NCBI GenBank assembly: GCA_018827205.1
Contig: JAHJXZ010000142.1
Span: forward strand, 1-64,000
DNA length: 64,000 nt
Direction: 5' to 3'
From: Gammaproteobacteria bacterium
GTDB lineage: Bacteria; Pseudomonadota; Gammaproteobacteria; Pseudomonadales; Pseudomonadaceae
Below are positions 60,517 through 64,000 of this stretch, in pieces. How positions within the stretch are numbered: position 1 is the first letter of the stretch; each line of letters begins with the position of its first letter. The notes beneath the pieces were generated by a model that did not search any database, was not told the origin of the DNA, and saw only the letters and a program-made list of their open reading frames with translations. The position numbers and the translations under genes are program-made.

Positions 60517-61311
60517 ATGCGTCGTATGTATAAGAGCTGCCTGCTTGTTCTGGGATTGCTGGGTGTCAGTCAGTTGTTGCAGGCTGCGCCTGATGTGGCG
60601 TTGAACCAGGTACAGCTGGCGCAGGTGCAGGTGTTTCGCGCCAGTACCGATCTGTTTATCCATCGTGGTGAAGGCGGGCATACCGAGCTGGCAACCAAGG
60701 TGCAGAACGATCTGAGCAAGCTGCGTGAAAGCCTGGCGACCTTGCAGGCGCAACCTATGACTGATTCGGCGCGCTTGGCGATAGAACAACTGCAGCCGCC
60801 ACTGGCAGCTTTTATCGCGATGGTCGAGCAGACCCTGGCGTATAACCCCAGCGAGCCTGACCTGCCCTGGGAGTTCAACTTCCAGTACAGCAAGGCCCAG
60901 CGTGAGTTGGTGGCGGCCCTGGAAGCACTCGAGCAGCAACTGCTCAAAGGCTTGGCGCAGCCATTGCCAGCTGCGGATCTACGTTTGCAAAGCCTGCCGG
61001 CCAAGGTGCAATACCTGGCGGCGCGCTATACCGCGCGGGCCTATGTTGGCGACATTGAGACCCTGCCTGAGCAACAGCAGGATTACCTGAATCAGGATAT
61101 TGATGTGCTGGCCAAGCAGGTGGACGCCGAGCTTGCCAGTCTGGCCACTGAGCTGATCGGCGAGCAGCAGCAACGTTTGCAGCGGGCGCAGACGCGCTGG
61201 AAGTTTATTTACCCGCGCCTGGTTGGTTACAGCGATAACCTGGTGCCGCTAGTCGTCGAACGGCATGCGGCCGAAATGGCTGACCAGTTGCTGCGTTTGC
61301 GCGCTAAATAA
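60517..61311 (+). CDS. Secreted helical protein of unknown function
   Basis: 264 residues with a signal peptide (CLLVLGLLGVSQLLQAAPD) and an otherwise all-helical, Gln/Leu-rich chain without recognisable motifs (LRESLATLQAQPMTDSARLA, YLNQDIDVLAKQVDAELASL). I do not recognise the family. It ends 3 bp before the convergent diguanylate cyclase gene, but opposite strands argue against a shared operon. Confidence 0.75.
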   Translation: MRRMYKSCLLVLGLLGVSQLLQAAPDVALNQVQLAQVQVFRASTDLFIHRGEGGHTELATKVQNDLSKLRESLATLQAQPMTDSARLAIEQLQPPLAAFIAMVEQTLAYNPSEPDLPWEFNFQYSKAQRELVAALEALEQQLLKGLAQPLPAADLRLQSLPAKVQYLAARYTARAYVGDIETLPEQQQDYLNQDIDVLAKQVDAELASLATELIGEQQQRLQRAQTRWKFIYPRLVGYSDNLVPLVVERHAAEMADQLLRLRAK

Positions 61312-61314
61312 GTT

Positions 61315-62952
61315 TCAGTGTTTGTGGGCTGTGTGGAATACCGCGCAGTTCTTGCCTGCATGTTTCGCTCGGTACAAGGCCTGGTCAGCCAGTTCCAGTG
61401 CTTCGGCTAGGTTGCTGCTGTCCAGCGGCCAGAGCGCACCGCCGATGCTGCAGCCAACCTTAACTAGGTTGCTGCCCAAGTCTACCGGCGCACTGAGTGC
61501 CGCGAGGGTGCGCTCCGCGACCAGTTGCGCCTGTAGCAAGGCTTCGCCACTAGGCACCTGCAGTACCATCAGAAATTCATCGCCGCCTAGCCGCGCGACT
61601 AGGTCACCTTCGCGCAAGCAACCGCGCAAGCGCACTGCCACCTCGCGCAGCAGCTGGTCGCCCGCAGCATGGCCGAACTGGTCGTTGATCGGCTTGAAAC
61701 CGTCCAGGTCCAGATAGAACAACGCCAGGCAGTTGCTGTTGGCCTGGCTACGTTGTTGCGCGCGTGGCAGGTAGCTTTCCAGGGCGACGCGGTTGGGTAG
61801 GCCGGTGAGGGCGTCGTGGTGAGCGAGGTTTTCCATAGCGCCGAGGGCGTTTTGCTGGTGGGTCAGGCTTTCCACTAGGTGGCGAATCGAGTTGCTGAGG
61901 ATCTCGATTTCGCGGGTGCTTTTCAGTTCAGGGATGACGCTGATTTCACCAGCGCTGAGGCGGTCCGCTGCCTCGGCAATCTGCCGCAGTGGGCGGGTAA
62001 AATAGCCGGTCACCAGCCAGCCGAGCAGGGCGAACAGCAGCGCCAGGCCACTGCCCCAGAGCAGTATGTAGCGCGTGGTTTCTCGCGCAGGGGCATAGGC
62101 TTCATCCAGTGGTTGGCGGGCGATTACTGTCCAGCCCAGGCCCTCGTAGTCCATATGGCCCTGGCTCAGTGCCAGGCCAGTGAGGTATTGCTTGCCGTCC
62201 GGCCACTCCTGCACGGCCCACAGGTCGTTGCCTTGTGCCACGTCGTTGAGGGCGGGCAGGTGCAGGCGCTGGCCGATCATTTCCTTGGGGGCGAGCAGCG
62301 CGGTACGGTCTTGGCCGATCACGAAGAACTCGACATTGCGACGCTTCTGGATCGGCTCAAGGATGGATAGGCGTACTTCGTCGGCCCATGACCAGGACAG
62401 GTGCGAGGCCAGCACGCCCACTAGGCTACCGTCCCGGGCAAATACCGGCAGGCTGATGTCGACAAACTTCATCGCCTCACCGGTTGGGTTGGGCAGCAGC
62501 TTGGCCAGCAGCACGGCCTCATGTACGTCGCCGATAAACACGGTTTTCTGCGCTTCCATGAACACCGGGCGCTGGGCGATGCTGGCGCCTTCCAGCACAC
62601 CATCGCTGGAGGCTAACACCGTGCCCTGGGCGTCGGTAAAGCCGATCCAGGCGATGCTGGGGAACTCGGTCTGCAGGCGGTCGAGTAATACGCGAACCTC
62701 GACGATATCGTCCGGCTGGCGCAGTGCGCGCAGTTTGCCGATCACCTGGAGCATGGCGGCGCGGCTCTGCATGTCGCGGTCCAGGCGGTCGACCATCATA
62801 AAGGAGACTTCGGCGAGATCCCGGCCGACCTCTTCGCGGATGCGCTGGCTGGCGTCATTGCCAATCAGAGTGCCGAGTAACCAGCTCAGGCTGGCGACTA
62901 GCAGGGCGATCAGAATGGCGAAACGGCTACGCAGGCTGTGCGATGAGCTCAT
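61315..62952 (-). CDS. Membrane diguanylate cyclase with periplasmic sensor
   Basis: 545 residues. An N-terminal membrane helix and a dCache-like periplasmic region (about 35-275) precede a second membrane helix, a HAMP-like linker and a C-terminal GGDEF domain (DALTGLPNR, then LGGDEF near residue 450). The catalytic motif is intact, and an RxxD inhibitory site (REGD) stands five residues before it, so product feedback by cyclic-di-GMP is expected. It makes c-di-GMP from two GTP at the inner membrane. The ligand of the sensor is unknown. Confidence 0.93.
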   Translation of the reverse strand: MSSSHSLRSRFAILIALLVASLSWLLGTLIGNDASQRIREEVGRDLAEVSFMMVDRLDRDMQSRAAMLQVIGKLRALRQPDDIVEVRVLLDRLQTEFPSIAWIGFTDAQGTVLASSDGVLEGASIAQRPVFMEAQKTVFIGDVHEAVLLAKLLPNPTGEAMKFVDISLPVFARDGSLVGVLASHLSWSWADEVRLSILEPIQKRRNVEFFVIGQDRTALLAPKEMIGQRLHLPALNDVAQGNDLWAVQEWPDGKQYLTGLALSQGHMDYEGLGWTVIARQPLDEAYAPARETTRYILLWGSGLALLFALLGWLVTGYFTRPLRQIAEAADRLSAGEISVIPELKSTREIEILSNSIRHLVESLTHQQNALGAMENLAHHDALTGLPNRVALESYLPRAQQRSQANSNCLALFYLDLDGFKPINDQFGHAAGDQLLREVAVRLRGCLREGDLVARLGGDEFLMVLQVPSGEALLQAQLVAERTLAALSAPVDLGSNLVKVGCSIGGALWPLDSSNLAEALELADQALYRAKHAGKNCAVFHTAHKH

Positions 62953-63122
62953 GGCACGACGGCTCCTGTGGTCGGTCAGCTAGTGTACAGGTGCGTTTGA
63001 GTATAGTGCGCCGTTGGTCTGCACTGCTGTGCGCCAGCGCCAATTGCGGGCTGCAAGGGCTGATTCGATTGGGCTATACTCGCCGGCTTTTCCGAAAGTT
63101 TGACCTACGAGTGCTGCCAGCC

Positions 63123-64000
63123 ATGGAAATCAACCCGATCCTTAATAGCATCAAGGACCTGTCCGAGCGCACCCTGACTATTCGGGGGTATCTTTGACTA
63201 CGATCACAAACATGATCGTTTGGTCGAAGTAAACCGCGAGCTCGAAGACCCGGCCGTCTGGAACAACCCTGAATACGCGCAGAACCTGGGCCGCGAACGC
63301 GCCTCCCTGGCGCTGATCGTCGACACCCTGGATGACCTGCACGGCAGCCTGGCTGACTCGCGTGATCTGCTCGATATGGCCGTCGAAGAAGACGACGAAG
63401 GCGCAGTGAATGACGTTGCCGCCGAGATCGAACGGCTGCGCGAGATCCTCGAAAAGCTCGAATTCCGCCGCATGTTCAGTGGCGAGATGGACCCCAACAA
63501 CGCCTATCTGGATATCCAGGCCGGCTCCGGCGGCACCGAAGCACAGGACTGGGCCAACATGCTGTTGCGCATGTACCTGCGCTGGGCCGACAAGCGCGGC
63601 TTCGATGCCACGATCATGGAGCTGTCCGCCGGTGAAGTAGCCGGGATCAAGGGCGCGACCCTGCATATCAAGGGTGAATATGCCTTTGGTTGGCTGCGCA
63701 CCGAGATCGGTGTGCACCGTCTGGTACGCAAGAGCCCGTTCGACTCCGGCAACCGTCGCCATACCTCGTTTACTGCGGTGTTCGTCTCGCCAGAAATCGA
63801 TGACAACATCGAAATCGAGATCAACCCGGCCGACCTGCGTATCGACACCTATCGTTCATCCGGTGCCGGTGGTCAGCACGTAAACACCACCGACTCGGCC
63901 GTACGTATTACCCACGTACCGACCAATACCGTGGTCAGCTGCCAGAACGAACGTTCCCAGCACGCCAACAAAGACACCGCGATGAAGATGCTGCGTGCGC
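63123..64000 (+). CDS. prfB: Peptide chain release factor 2, programmed +1 frameshift (3' partial)
   Basis: RF2 recognises UGA and UAA. The gene starts at 63123 with 24 codons ending CGG GGG TAT CTT, then an in-frame TGA (63195-63197). Translation resumes in the +1 frame at 63196 ([20 protein letters not shown]). This is the classic RF2 autoregulatory frameshift, not a mutation. The GGQ loop ([15 protein letters not shown]) is present. The window ends inside the gene; lysS would be expected downstream. Confidence 0.96.
63183..63198 (+). promoter_or_regulatory. prfB: RF2 programmed frameshift site
   Basis: CGG GGG TAT CTT TGA C: SD-like G-run, slippery CTT and the UGA with a following C. The first codon is CGG, where many species have AGG, so the internal SD is GGGGG rather than AGGGGG. 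Confidence 0.93.

Noticed and set aside
63123..63197. Broken prfB (early stop codon)
   Set aside because: The stop is the programmed CTT TGA C frameshift site of RF2, with a normal +1 continuation.

Overview
The window is a 64 kb piece of a GC-rich gammaproteobacterial chromosome, almost certainly from a Pseudomonas. The evidence is the gene order guaB-guaA / cumA-tadA / mltF-purL, ffh / rpsP-rimM-trmD-rplS, xerD-dsbC-hom-thrC and recJ ... prfB, which from memory matches the PA3770-PA3700 part of P. aeruginosa, together with the codon style and GTAGGxTGG-type intergenic repeats. No rRNA, tRNA, prophage, insertion sequence or CRISPR array was recognised. Both outer genes are cut by the window: guaB lacks its first ~48 codons and prfB lacks its 3' end.

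Layout. 1-9.4 kb: guanine nucleotide synthesis (guaB, guaA), a large MscS-type channel, the multicopper oxidase/tRNA deaminase pair (cumA, tadA) and the lytic transglycosylase mltF. 9.6-21 kb: purL, a small CDGSH iron-sulfur protein with an unusual first half, a YqfO-like protein, an L,D-transpeptidase, two Nudix hydrolases, a gamma-carbonic-anhydrase-like protein, purT, a SGNH hydrolase, a CorB-like CBS protein and YpjD. 21-25 kb: signal recognition particle gene ffh, then the ribosomal operon rpsP-rimM-trmD-rplS. 24.7-34.3 kb: a stand-alone MshEN (cyclic-di-GMP receptor type) protein, a cation/proton antiporter, xerD, dsbC, hom, thrC, a membrane-anchored L7/L12-like protein, a periplasmic binding protein and a CaiB-type CoA transferase.

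34.6-45.7 kb holds the most interesting block: one co-directional cluster encoding a YjfI (DUF2170) protein, a PspA/IM30 protein, a YqiJ/NfeD-like OB-fold membrane protein, a YqiK flotillin, a TerB-like helical protein, a 1751-residue AAA ATPase with a DUF3686-type N-terminus, a rhomboid protease and a single-HKD phospholipase D/nuclease-like protein. It looks like a membrane-damage or membrane-remodelling machine. Its first gene seems to carry a DNA-binding ribbon-helix-helix-like N-terminus and a second, strongly SD-driven internal start. A 22-bp-spaced direct repeat sits over the presumptive promoter. This suggests an autoregulated stress system.

45.8-52 kb: a GH13_18 sugar phosphorylase, yaeQ, recJ, a LapG-type periplasmic protease, a YebE/DUF533 protein and an NTF2-like secreted protein. 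52-60.4 kb: a ydcSTUV-patD polyamine-type ABC transporter and gamma-aminobutyraldehyde dehydrogenase operon, headed by a second paralogous aldehyde dehydrogenase and a LysR regulator. 60.5-64 kb: a secreted protein of unknown function, a membrane diguanylate cyclase and prfB with its programmed frameshift. Cyclic-di-GMP recurs in the window (MshEN protein, LapG, GGDEF protein), although the three genes are not adjacent.
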